This document shows positions 24,111-39,392 of a DNA stretch of 64,000 nucleotides, piece by piece. The notes under the pieces were generated by a model. It had not been told where the DNA came from and did no database searches. It saw only the letters and a program-made list of their open reading frames with translations. The position numbers and the translations under genes are program-made. Source of the stretch: Argentina anserina (Eukaryota > Streptophyta > Magnoliopsida > Rosales > Rosaceae); contig NC_065872.1 in NCBI RefSeq assembly GCF_933775445.1, positions 310,001 to 374,000 on the forward strand, given 5' to 3'. Position 1 is the stretch's first letter. Each line of letters starts with the position of its first letter.

Positions 24111-27100
24111 ATGACAACAATGTTACCTGTTTGCTCAGCCACCTCTAGCTGCTGCTCTTCTCATTCTCAGGTCAGGACTTGACAGCTTTACCCAATCTGT
24201 AAATTTCATGCAAAGCATAGTTCTTTGGCTTTAAGTTTTGAATCCCAAATGCTGAGCTTATGCTGCTTTATTATTAGTTTATATACATTGGACTATGATC
24301 GTTTTGGTTGTGATCATGGCATTGATAGTTGCAAGTATAAGTACTTTCTGGTTTATGTGTGTGTATATGGTGGAATTTACAGGGTTTGTTGAATGGAGGA
24401 TCACATCCAATTTCTCTATTCCACAAGAATTTCGAGGCCAGATATGTTGTGGATTACAGGAGCTTGTCGAATGCTATGCATTTCCAAAGAGACTCGGTGA
24501 AAGCTCATGCAACCAAGTCTTTCTACTCGAATGTTGTGAAAACCACAGAACAGTCTATCCCCATGGATTTTGTTGACAGGAGTTCCTGCCCAAACGAATC
24601 AGTATATAATAGTTGCAAGTATTCAGATATGTTGAGTTCGTCTGGTGGAAATGTAGATTACCAGCATCCTTTGGGAAGGTTTGAGCTGAAATATGTAGAC
24701 AGTTCTGATGTATTGACCATTGATGAAGGACTTGTGGAGTTAACTGACCAATCCACTGTGAATAGCGGTACTTTCATTACACAAGTAGAACCAGAAACCA
24801 TATCAGCTACTGATTTGACACAAGAAACTTCTACCTCCATATCAGACTCCCTAGACATGAACAATGATCAGTTGTCCAGTGTGAACTCTAGTATTGGGGA
24901 TCTTATTGATGGGGTCAGCAAGTCCTTCAGTGAGTCCGTAGATAAGGGCGAAAATGCTGTGAAAAGCTCAGCAGATACAATCTCTTCGTCAATATCATCA
25001 GTTGTTGAAAGAGTCAATGAAGCAGTGGATAATGTTGTTAAAGGAATTTCTTCGACTGCTGATCAAACTGGACAATTTTGGTACTAAATTGACAAACTTT
25101 TCAACTGACTTAAAGGAAGCCACAAGTAAAGGAAGTGTGATTGCTGTTGACCTGTTGAGACGCACGGTTGTTGTAGTGGACGATTCTCTAGCAAATGTGG
25201 CTTCCCTCGCTATTAACTCTTATCAATCTTCCAAGGCCTTTCTTCCTCCTGACATCAGTGATGCACTAAATTTGTCAGAAAAGAGAGCATCAGAGTTTTT
25301 GGGGCCTGCCAAGGCTGCTTTGCAACAGGTATAGTTGTTCTTGAGGACTGCCACTTGAAAATATTTCCTAGATTCACAACTATTCACGTAATGTGTGGAT
25401 GATATATGTTCTTGTTGCCAAGCAAACTTCCACACATTTGATAGCGGTGCTTAATGTTAATTAAGCTAGCAAGTATTATCTATTCAATTATGGATAAGCT
25501 GAAGCTAATGTCTTGAAAGCAGGTTTATATTGCTATTGAGGGATTGGAAGAAAATCTTGGCTTGGATCCAAATGATCCAATCATTCCATTTGTTCTGTTC
25601 CTCGGCACCTTTGCCACTTTATGGTATGGATATCCTTTTTTTTTTAATAATTATTATCCCATTTTCTTTTCCTTTTTATTTATACAAGAAACATAAACCT
25701 GTCTTGTGCGAAACTAATATTTCATACCAGATATGCTGCAGGGTCATTTATATGGTGCGGACATACAGTGGTTATTCTGGAGATTTATCTCCTCAATCTA
25801 CGTTGGAGCTCTTGACAGGGAAGGAGAATGCTGTTCTCATTGACGTCCGACCTGAGGCAAGATATGACCCTCATAATTTTTTGAGCTGATGATATTATAA
25901 ATTCTTAATTTTCTCAACCTAAGCTAAGAGAAACAAAAGATTCCAAGATAATAATATTATTCTTTCTCTAGTTTAGTATGATGATACAAATGCACATGAT
26001 CGAGAAAAGGAAAAATCTTCTGACCCATATTAAATAAATTGAGTTCTTCTAAAGGCAATATGAATATCCCTTCAAAGTTTACCCATTCTTAATTCCAATG
26101 AGAACTCTTTATTTATAAATTTATTTATTTTATCTTTGCTGTGAAGGGTTTGAGAGAAAAAGAAGGTATTCCTGATCTAAGACGAGCAGCTCGCTATCGC
26201 TATGCAAATGTGACTCTACCTGAGGTAAGTACTGATTTGGTAAACGAGCTGTTACAAGTGTTCTAGTGCTTTAATAAATTAACAGAAAAAACAGTATTTC
26301 TGTTGCAAATTAGTGTTATGTCAAAAGTTCAAAATTGTAAGTTCTGCTACTAAAGCATAGTTCCACATACTTCCTGCAATTTTGAGTTGAAATATTCAAT
26401 GAAGTTTCAGGTTGATGCCATAGTAGGGAAGTTGTTAAAGAATGGAAGAGATCTAGATGACACATTAACTGCTGCTGTTATTCGGAACTTGAAGATTGTT
26501 CAGGTTAGTCTATTTTATGATTATGAAGTTCTTTAAATAAGATTCCTCAGAACTTCACATTCTAAACTCAGTACAGAGTTCTAATGCCCAAAACTAAGGG
26601 GAAATTAATCAAATTATAGTGATGCATGAGTCTTCAGGTTCCTATATCATTCACTACCTTCTGATTTCTCCCTGATTAGCATCTGTCTTGAGTCATGAAT
26701 AATAAGGTTTATTTGTTTTATACTTTGTGTAGGACAGGTCCAAGGTCATAATTATGGATTCTGATGGTACTCGTTCGAAAGCAATTGCAAGATCCTTGAG
26801 AAGAATGGGGCTTAAGGCAAGTTAATGCTCTTTTCTGCAAGAAAACAGTTGACTGGTTTTATGAAAATATGAAGATAGTTATGCTGTACCTTTAACCACA
26901 TGCTTAGTAGATTCTTTAGTTAGTGATACTAATAATCTGGTGGTCTTTTAATTTATTGACAGAATCCTTACTTGGTTCAAGGTGGCTTTCGATCTTGGGT
27001 AAAAGATGGTCTTCGAATTAAAGAACTCAAACCTGAGACAACACTGACCATACTTAATGAGGTACATGAGTTATTACTTTTGACTGCTGCTTGTTCTTCT

Positions 27101-28969
27101 AATTTCATGTCTTATAAGTTAGAAAATTATTTATTTGATTAGTTTTGGGTAAAATGTAACACGTTGACTGCAACTCTGCAACCATTGTGTATTTCTTGCT
27201 TATTTAACAACATTGTTTGCAGTAACCATTTACTGCAAATGAACAAATAATAAACTCTGTTAGGAAAAGAAAGAAAGAAAGAAAGATGGGAAATGTATGA
27301 AGTAGGTTATATAATCAACTTCTTTCTTAAATTATCTCTGATGTGATCTTGTCCACAGTTATTGGAGCATTATTAGGAAGATCAATATATACTTTTTTGT
27401 TAAGGATATAAAAAAATGCTTGCCGATATCTTGGTGTAATTAATACTTTTATCCTCTGATACTGTTACAAACCGTACAATACAATTTTGGGATTTTCATT
27501 TCGTAATTGCAACCATTGTATAATTTCAGGACGCTGAGGCTATTCTGGAGGAAATCAGTCCTTCTCCACTGCAAGTAGTTGGGTATGGTGTGGTAAGAAA
27601 TTGCTCGTCTGATATCTTAATTATTATCTCCACTATGTTAACATCATTTTAATTTTGTTTGAAACAAGATATTCGATATAATTGGTTAAGGCATTAGGGA
27701 TGGATTTGCACATGATGACTATTAATCATTTTCTTGAACATATATGCATCTGAGTTTCACATTGGAAACCTTATTCCAAGTGTCCGTTCATGATCTTTAG
27801 TTGAGTTTCCTAGAGGCGTCTGGTTTATATTTATCTATTGTTCCATATGCCATTTACAAAGACGATTTATTCTAACCTGGCCAGTACTATGGATTCTTTT
27901 CTTTACTAATATTTTAGCAACCTTCTTTACAGGGTTTGATTGCAGGACTGTATGCATTACTAGGTGTGTGTATTCTCCTTAAGTTTCATTTTATTGTTGA
28001 TACTTCCATTTGTAAGAAGTGAGTTTTACCAATATATTCAATGCACTTTATCTATGATATTGTTTAGGATGTGGGATAGCAAATAGGAACAGGGTTTACT
28101 ATCGTTGGGATTAATGGCTTTCTTATTTTCGTTGTGTTTTCAGAGTGGGAAAAGACATTACAACTAATTGGCATTGTTGGCCTTGGTCAGGTATTCTGAT
28201 GAGTTCTTTAATTAATTGCTTACTTTTGTATTTCTGCTTATGTTGAGTACTTGAAAAAGATAATTGAGATACCCAACATGTGTCCTTCTCCCGTCATCTG
28301 GATAAAGAAAACCATATGCTAGACATCTAATTGCTTAATACGAAACTTGCTTTAAAGCAATTTTATACAATCTCTGAATCTTTTCCTTTCTCATTGCTCT
28401 CTTTGTTTAAATTCACCAGACCATCTATCGGCGGCTGGCATCTTATGAGAATGCTGAAGATTTTAAGCAAGATGTGCGGTAAGCTAATTTTATTATTCTC
28501 TAAGGTCTCTCCAGAACTAGGATTTGCAGCATTCTGAAGTCCTGGAAATAGGAGTTACTTAGAACTGCTGTCTGCAGACATGAGAATTCTAAATCAAGAT
28601 TCATGTGTCTTGTAGGCAGAAAATAACATGTGATATTACTTGGGAGTAATATCAATAGGAAAATAAACTCCATGGTTCTAGTGTTGATTCAATGTTGTCT
28701 TATTGTGGATTCTGGTCTCTATTGTTTCTTGAAGGTTGCTGCTTGTTCCGGCACAAGTTGGAGCTCAGGCATTTTCTTGGGCAGCTGGAAAATTGGAATC
28801 GAATGGCATCGGTCTGCCAACAGCTCCTTCCTCCTCAGATGTCAAAAACCGGGTCTTGCAAGCGGCTGCAAAGCATCAATCTCAACCTTTTGATACTGAT
28901 GGCCTCCCAGATCCATCTCCTGGATCAACAAATCCGGTCAATGAGAATGTAGATCTCTCTGAAGCGTAG
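24111..28969 (+). CDS. Chloroplast rhodanese-like membrane protein (CAS/TROL-like), with 1-bp frameshift
   Basis: Rhodanese/Cdc25-phosphatase superfamily protein resembling the Arabidopsis gene next to SAC9. Thirteen exons: 24111-24170, 24383-25328, 25523-25623, 25742-25856, 26147-26224, 26411-26503, 26733-26816, 26963-27061, 27530-27592, 27933-27963, 28144-28190, 28420-28478 and 28735-28969. Every junction keeps frame except that exon 2 is 946 bases, one too many. The reading ends at a TAA (25085-25087) after ADQTGQFWY, and the family sequence resumes one base out as GTKLTNFSTDLKEATSKG. An extra T in the T4 run at 25076-25079 explains it; without it the protein is about 669 residues. A membrane segment is PIIPFVLFLGTFATLW. 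In the rhodanese domain the active-site Cys is replaced by Asp (IMDSDGTRSKA), as in CAS and TROL, so it is probably non-catalytic. Two introns begin with GC. Confidence 0.85.
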
Positions 28970-29134
28970 AGGTTGAAAGTTCTCGTGCAATGACTTGAAG
29001 TAAAGTTAACTGATATGTACAAACAAGATGCAACTATACGGGACACATCGGCCTTCTGTGCATAACTATAGCGTAGTTTTTGTCTATCCTATTAAGTTTT
29101 GTACATTTCACATACAACAATGAATGGAATTGGT

Positions 29135-29798
29135 AAATTCATTCTATGGTACTTAAAGTATGGCCAATCATACACTTTGATACCTAATGTTTCAAAAAAT
29201 ACAGTTTAAGTTAGGTTTTATAAAACACTTTGGTACTTATGTTGACTAATGGAATGACAAAATAGACATTTAAGTATATTATTTATAAAAATACAATAAG
29301 TTTTATGTGTTTATTATCCTCAAATCTTAATTGTTTTATGTGTTTAAGTTAATATTTTTTTGTTCATGTTGATAGTATAAGTCAATTTTATATTTATGAA
29401 ATTCAATTGTCTCATAAAATTATTATGTGAGGCTACATTTAATTAATTAAAAGTATTCTCGTGTGTATTTAAATCATAAATTCTAGATTTTTTAAATAAA
29501 AATATAATTTTTCACCTTCAATTAAAAGTTAAAATTAATTTATGTTTATTTTCTCGCAAACGATACAAAAATAATAAATTCCAGCGTGATAGAAATTAGT
29601 CTTGAATCCATAATTTTTTTTTTATTTTGATAAATAATAGTAAATATCAATTTTATTCTCTATATATATAAAAAAAAAGTCAACATAAGTACCAACATGT
29701 CACTTAAAATCTAATTTTAGGTACCATACTGTAGTCTTTGAAACATTGAGTATCAAAGTGTCTGATTAATCATACTTCATATATCATAGAATGAATTA
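29135..29798. mobile_element. MITE-like element with about 115-bp terminal inverted repeats
   Basis: The left end (aattcattctatggtac..., from about 29136) and the right end (...tatcatagaatgaatt, to about 29797) are inverted copies at roughly 80% identity. They extend inward to ggtacttatgttgac (left, about 29228-29243) and gtcaacataagtacc (right, about 29678-29692). The interior is AT-rich without an open frame. It fills most of the spacer between the rhodanese and carboxypeptidase genes. The target duplication is not resolved. Confidence 0.7.
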
Positions 29799-30235
29799 AA
29801 AAATGGAATTAAGTTGTTGACATCATGCATTGCAAACCTTAACGTACACATTTTCCGTAGCAGTCAATACTAAAAACAAATGAGGATGCTTGTTTGGTAA
29901 GAGAAAGACTACCAAAAAAATTAACACGATCATTCAAAACTCAAATGACAAGTGGCTATCTCAACATTCCTGCTTCCACAAGCAACCTGACAAAGACCAT
30001 TAGAGGCAAAGATAGATACTTTAATATCCAAACCACCCTCTCCAAGTTTGTAGGAAAATAACCAAAGGTAATTACTGCTTAAACAGGTTAAACTAGGTGT
30101 GTACTCCTTCAAAGTTTCACTTTTATATAGATAGTTAGTTGGCTCTGGAAAACAGAAAAGGTCTCAACTTGTTAAACAAACTGATGGCTTTCTGTTTCTA
30201 GTCCACAATTGTTTACCTCATCGGTTTGTAGTACT

Positions 30236-30244
30236 CTATATATC
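30236..30244 (+). promoter_or_regulatory. TATA box of serine carboxypeptidase gene
   Basis: CTATATATC stands 66-74 bases upstream of the ATG at 30310, a normal position for a plant TATA box with a leader of about 40 bases. Confidence 0.55.
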
Positions 30245-30309
30245 ACCTGAAACTCGCAAAGCCAGCGACTTGATTCATCGGCCGATCATCTATCTCTTAA
30301 CTTCCAAAA

Positions 30310-33637
<3,328 letters not shown>

Positions 33638-33895
33638 AAAGTTTCTCTTCGAAGAAAGGTTCATGGAGTGCAATGCAGTGTTTTTAGTTGTTGGGGTCAA
33701 GTGATTGAGAAGAGACATGCAGTAGAGGCAACACATTACATTTTAGATGTTCTTATTGACTGACCTTTGTACGCTTAAGCGTGATGGAATACTACTGCCT
33801 CTTCAGAGTTCTTCAAGTATAAGAAATTTGCTTCTCTTTCAGTCAAATTGTTACAAGCATAAGCAGGGCAATGAAATATAGAGTAGAAGAAACCA

Positions 33896-34946
33896 AATTA
33901 AATTAATATCATCACAACAGGTACCATAAACTTAATTGAATCCCAAGGCTTCTTCAGATTAAAAAAACTTTTCCCACTAGCTTCTCCTTCAGCCCAATTG
34001 CTATAAGTAGCTAGTTCATTTTCTTCGACCAAGTCTGCATAGGTTTTTCGGGAGATCAAGCTTCCGTTAAAACTCATGATTCGCTGACACCGCACATCGC
34101 ATCCCTCAATTGGACATTTGAAAATATTCTTTGTAGCAACAGGTCCTCTTAGATCCAAAAACACAGTTATTGTGCCTGGTTTATGTACGAACATGCCATG
34201 CTCTCATTCAGAACAAGAAGCTTGCTCAAACTCAAATTGAGGATATAATCCAAGCACGTGGATATTGATGGAATAATCTAGCACCCACTGTTTTTTATTG
34301 TAATCTTTCATCACCCATATTTCAATATTCACACCTGATGTTGTATCCACGGCTCTGAATACAATTTTGGACCACGAATGTTTGACACACGAACAATCCT
34401 TGTAGGTATTGGTTATACCATCAAATCCCATACCAGTCCAAATCAACTCAACAAAGGAAGACGGACCATAAAGTTGCTGCGCAATGCTGTGACTGGGCGC
34501 AATACTTGAGTTCATGAACACCTTGTTTTTTCATACAAAACAAGTTGCAGAAAACAAAAGATACAACGTATCGGTCGATGGTATAGGAAGACGTCTGCAA
34601 CATATCTCGTACATCAAGTTGAGCACCTTGGGTATGGAAATGATTGTAATGAAGGGTATGCAAGGGCGACAAGTAGTGACACACGGGCCAAATAGTTAGA
34701 TAGAGATTGCGTAGGATTAGTTGAGGAGGAGTAGGTGGTACTTGGTAGATGAGACTCAGGATCAAGTAGAAGTTTAGAGTGCAGCGAAACAAAAGAGGGG
34801 GAGTCGACTATGCTTAACAACATCTTACAGACGCATCCAATGTGATACACTGACTTTGCAGGCACTCTCTCCACGGGTAGGTTGATCAAATTCAACTTTT
34901 CCTTGATGTTCTTGCGGGGCCTAATTATCGACATCTCCATTTTCAC
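33896..34946 (-). pseudogene. F-box protein with F-box-associated domain, degenerate
   Basis: Read on the minus strand, an F-box-like start (LINLPVERVPAKSVYHIGCVCK) begins near 34937. Further downstream the family sequence jumps frame: VPPTPPQLILRN and VRDMLQTSSYTIDR lie in one frame; ELIWTGMGFDGITNTYK and EIWVMKDYNKKQWVLDYSI lie in another; CQRIMSFNGSLIS and TYSNWAEGEASGKSFF come at the far end. At least two frame changes break the product. F-box proteins are SCF ubiquitin-ligase substrate receptors; this copy is unlikely to make one. It is paralogous to the pseudogene at 38.1-39.0 kb. Confidence 0.75.
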
Positions 34947-35994
34947 CTAGTGATATCAGATCAAACAAAATTAACTCAAATTGAACTGCCTGCTCTCTCC
35001 CCTACTTATAATATATGCAATAAAGTCCTTTTTCCCGTTCGAATAGGGAATGTATATACACATAAGATAGATTTCCCATTCGGTCTAGAATTCAATCCGT
35101 TTTGCTCAAACATATACCCAATAATATAAAACAGGAAACATGCAACTGCAAAATGATTGGGTTTGTGAACGAGTTAAGTGCACCCTTGAGTATCAAACAG
35201 GTGGACTTTTGAAATGAATACAGGACTTTGTGTTTGTGGCGTTTCACGTTTGTTATTTTTGGTTTTGGGCTTGGATGATTTGCGTTAGCAGCCCGACCCG
35301 GTCCAGACCAACCCCAGTGCCTTCTTCTTCTTCTTCTTCTTCTTTTTGCCGTCCTCGACCGTCTCATGAGAACGAAACCAGGTACTCTCTCTCTCTCTCT
35401 CTCTCTCTCAGCTGGCATGACCCTCAAGTTTGTGGTGACACAACTATTCTATCCCTTTAATTTGTTTATTGATAACTGTTAGAGATTTACATATGCTTCA
35501 TATTGGTATGGAAGGAGCTTCTTTCTCTTCGATTTCTCGCGGGATTGGGTTCTTCTCGTTTTACTTTTGCAACATTCCAAGTGGGTTATATGCATTTAGT
35601 CTTCTTCAGATAGGGATTGAAGTAACTCAAATTAGATTAAATTGATTTCAGGGGATCAGAGTTGATGCATTGCTTCGGTGTACCATATAGTATGTAGTGT
35701 TTTACAATTCCATAATGAAATCTGGGTAATCTTTGTAAAGGAAAAAGAATGCTATTCCAAGTTGATGCATGTGGTTTCATTCTGGCCGGAATACTGACTT
35801 GATAGTTTATTTTGCAGACCTTTGGTGATTGCAATTTTTTAGTACCTTTCATAAAGGTTACCACATATAGGTCTGAGAACCATCTTCAAATTTCGTCTAT
35901 AATACATATACTAGCGTTTTTGTATAGTAGTACGGAACTTATGATGGTTTTAATGTTATAGGAGCAAAAAGGAGAAGGCTTTGGGGGCAGAACA
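34947..35994 (+). promoter_or_regulatory. MAT1 promoter, probable non-coding first exon and leader intron
   Basis: The spacer holds a CTT trinucleotide run (35321-35344). Next is a probable untranslated exon ending aaaccag before a donor at 35382 and a CT microsatellite (35385-35409) just inside the intron. A matching acceptor, gttatag, ends at 35961. The coding exon then starts 33 bases before the ATG. The splice model is inferred from sites only. Confidence 0.5.
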
Positions 35995-36061
35995 ATGGTG
36001 GTTGGCAGTTCTAATCCCCAAGTTAAGGAGATAGCATTCAGGAGAAGGATCGCGAGCATGT

Positions 36062-36098
<37 letters not shown>

Positions 36099-37695
36099 GT
36101 GGAACTCTTTCTTCTGTTCGCATGTTGTTATGCAACCGTTGTTCTAAATGTGGATAGCTGTTCTCGCATGCATCAAGACACTAGCATTTTGGTAGGTGCA
36201 TTGGACTATGTTAGTTTCCAATCGATGAAAATAATAGGTTGATATGTGATTCAGATAATCCTGGACTCTTCTATCAACCCAACAATCTTTCAAGTGATAA
36301 GTAATCCATAAGGAATGGCTGTCATTTTGTAGAATGAGTAAATTAGTTAGACTCGGTGAAATATTTTGTCTTTGGTATTTAGAAAGGCATCACTGTCACA
36401 GACTAAAGTGATAATTTGTAAAGTTTCAAAGTAATCAATAGAGGAGCTAAGAAGATCAGGAGAAAATAGGATTTGCTTTGCTATTTTGTATAGCATCTAG
36501 ACTATAACATGGAATGACATATTGGTTTTACTGACTTATTCAGTATTGCGGTGCTTAATTACGTATTCTACTTTTAGTCAATATAAACATCACAGTTATT
36601 TAATTCATTACTGATGGAGACAATGGACTGTAGATTCAATAAACGAGAAGACGAATTCTACTTTTAGTCAGTATAAACATCACAGTTATTTAATTCATTA
36701 CTGATGGAGACAATGGACTGTAGATTCAATAAACGAGAAGACGATTTTCCTTCCTTGAGAGAGTACAATGATTACTTGGAGGAAGTAGAGAATATGAGTA
36801 AGCTTTTCAGCTCAGTAGCTACTTTTGTTCTTAACAAAAACTATAGTCTGACTAAAGATAAAATCATTCTGTGTTAGTATTTAACTATATCGAAGGAAAA
36901 GATGTCGCTGCTATTGATGCCAGAATTGCACAGTATGAGAAAGAAAATGCTGAGCAAATAATGATCAATAGAGCGCGCAAGGTAACCCCAAATAATATTT
37001 CAGTTGCATTTCCTTTGCTTTTGTTGTTTATATCCTGCTGTTTTTGTCCTTTGTAAGTGGTAAAGCTTTGCGCTGCTGTTGTGTGTCATCCGTTATATGC
37101 TATGCAAAAAAGAAAAGTAAACAGAAAAAAAGTGCAGCTGCAATGCTGGATATCCCTATTACCACATTGTAGAAATTTATTTCAAGGTTCTAATGCTGGT
37201 GGTATTAATCATATAGGCTGAAGAACTAGCTGCAGCTTTAGCAGCAAGCAAGGGTCAGCCTGTACAGGATGATGCTGATGTGGTATGAATATTAAAATTC
37301 TTGAGTTAGTGATAGTGAACCAGGAGAATCTAGTTTCAGTGGCACTCTTTATGACTGTTGCTATCGTGAATCTTACCAGTTGATCCTGATTTTAAGAGTT
37401 CTCTCAGCTAATGTCTCATGTTCATTTATAGGCTCTGAACCAAGGCTCTCAAGCAGGATTTGGTACTGGTACGCAGGGGCAATATGCACCTACTATTTCT
37501 GGACAACCACGACCAGTTGGCATGGGAGGCCCACAACCTCTGCCACTCGGAGGGGTGCATGATATGCATGGATATGATGACGAAGAAATGATGCAGCTGC
37601 GAGTAGAGAGAGGTCCAAGGGCAGGAGGGTGGAGTCCAAATATAAGCAGGAAGAGGGCACTTGAAGAAGCCTTTAGTAGCATCTGGGTTTCATAG
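35995..37695 (+). CDS. MAT1: CDK-activating kinase assembly factor MAT1-related protein
   Basis: Plant homologue of the MAT1 assembly factor that bridges CDK7-type kinase and cyclin H in the CAK module of TFIIH. Exons 35995-36059, 36724-36797, 36878-36981, 37217-37282 and 37432-37695 give 190 residues. The conserved MAT1 core is visible: [30 protein letters not shown], then NYIEGKDVAAIDARIAQYEKENAEQIMINRARK, then an Ala-rich helix (AEELAAALAASKG). The C-terminus is Gly/Pro/Gln-rich and ends RKRALEEAFSSIWVS. As in the plant form there is no N-terminal RING finger. Exon 2 must use the second of two duplicated acceptors (see the repeat at 36565-36744); the first would lead to a stop after a few codons. 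CT repeats sit directly after the first coding donor (36064-36094). Confidence 0.9.
36064..36094. repeat. CT microsatellite at start of MAT1 intron
   Basis: About 15 CT units beginning four bases after the GT donor of the first coding exon. Confidence 0.9.
36565..36744 (+). repeat. 90-bp tandem duplication across MAT1 exon-2 acceptor
   Basis: Two adjacent copies, 36565-36654 and 36655-36744, differ at one base seen by eye (gtcaatataa against gtcagtataa). Each copy carries intron sequence, the acceptor ctgtag and the first 21 bases of exon 2 (ATTCAATAAACGAGAAGACGA). Only the second copy continues into the rest of the exon. Confidence 0.95.
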
Positions 37696-38109
37696 GACCA
37701 TAGTTTCTTAATCACTCAATGTTTGTAATGTAATGAGAAAGCATGTCTGTCTTATTTTTGACATGCGAAGTTATAATTTATAAAGTTATGACGATCGAGT
37801 ATTGGTAGAGTTAACCATTGAAACCAAATCAGAGCTACACCAAGGAGACAAAAGAAATCTTTATTGGTACATTTGAGTTGAGAATGCTCTCTCATTAGAG
37901 GTTTCTGAAGTCAGCTTGAAGATTGAATTTCCCACTACTCATGCAGTCATGCTCCTGGTTCATTGACTTGCAACTCTATTTAGCTTCTATTGAACGATCT
38001 AATAAAAAACAACTAAGAATCAAAAACAAATTATGATATCATAGTATTAACTATTAAGACCAGAAACTTCATCTCGGTACCTCGAACAAAAGTTACAAAA
38101 CTAATGCCG
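37696..38109. other. MAT1 3' flank
   Basis: AT-rich 3' UTR and spacer before the second F-box pseudogene. Nothing further is recognised. Confidence 0.5.
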
Positions 38110-39000
38110 TGGTGCTACATTGTCAAGTAAAAGAAATTCTTCCCGCTTGCTTCCCCTTCAGACCAATTGCTACAAGTATTCTTCTGCATCCCCCAAATTA
38201 CCGTAGCTTTTTAGGGAAATTAAGCTCCCATTAAGACTCATGATTCGCTTAGGCCCCGACCAAACTACAATTGGACATTTGACAAGATTCTTGGTAACAA
38301 CAGGTCCTCTCTCGACCAAAAAAAAAACAGGTCCTCTCAGATCCAAAAACAATGATTTATTAAGTAGGAGGAAAAGTATACCATGCTCCCATTCACAACA
38401 AATAGCTTGCGAAAATTTGAATATAATGCAAGCATGTACTCTTTTTTGTTGTATTCTTTCATCACCCATATCTCAATATTCGCACCCGATGGATTATCCA
38501 CAATGGTCATGGATCCTCTACAAACACTTGATTAAAACTGGTAGCTCTCATTCCGTAATATGTAGGGATTGGGAATCCAAAAGAAGTCTTCTTTCTTGAA
38601 GTCGAAAGAAAGTATATGGATTTGTTCTTGCTGTAATGTGATATTGTACTCGAAGGTGGAGCTGAGGGTACCTGTCACCATTCGTTTGTGCCGAGTACAA
38701 TCACTTGAGATATGTAGCAGCTTCCAGCAAGAGGATCATCTGCAATGTTTTGAATATCTGTAACACGAAGAATCTTGTAGGTATTGGTTATACTATCTAA
38801 TCCCATACCAGTCCAAACATGCTTTGATTTAGAATTTGGACCAAAAACTTGTTGAGAACTATGCTCAACAACAACTCAGAGAGGCATCGGATGTGACACA
38901 CCCACTTTGCAGGCAGTCTCTTCATGATCTCCACCACCAGTTCCATGGGCAGCTCCATCAATTTCAACTTTCTGTGCCTCCCCATCTTGTTCCAGACCAC
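38110..39000 (-). pseudogene. F-box protein, degenerate second copy
   Basis: On the minus strand it starts MGRHRKLKLMELPMELVVEIM with an F-box (LPAKWVCHIRCLSELLLSI). The later segments VWTGMGLDSITNTYKILRV, EWEHGILF and TKNLVKCPI...RIMSLNGSLISLK lie in different frames or are separated by stops, so the gene is broken. The ends match the copy at 33.9-34.9 kb in DNA (for example catgattcgct, caattggacatttga, caggtcctct). A short internal duplication of aacaggtcctctc occurs near 38299-38339. Confidence 0.72.
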
Positions 39001-39392
39001 AAGCTGTATGTGAATTCATGTCTCCTGCCCTCACCCATATATAAGGGAATGCAATGGCGCCGTCTGTAAAGGGTATACTTTACCTATACGGATTGGGAAA
39101 GTAGAAAGATCTTACATTTGAGTTTAAAATAATTTACTTGTAGTAAAAATCTCCTAGTAATTTAACTCCGGGAAAAGAGAACACAGAAGCTACAAATAAA
39201 TTGAGCGCCTTTAGATTTCCTCCACTGCTTCTCTACCTCACAAATCCAAACGCTATATGCCCTTTCCTACCCACCTACCTACAATTTGGGAAGCACCCAT
39301 TTCCTCCCTCCATTAATCACACCTCTTCATTTGATGATCAAAGTTTGGAGCTTTTTCTCTATTCTCGGTTAGTACTACTTTGCTTCTCTTTC

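Noticed and set aside
39201..39392. N-terminal extension of the PPR protein
   Set aside because: It begins at TTG; the first ATG at 39393 starts a plausible transit peptide.
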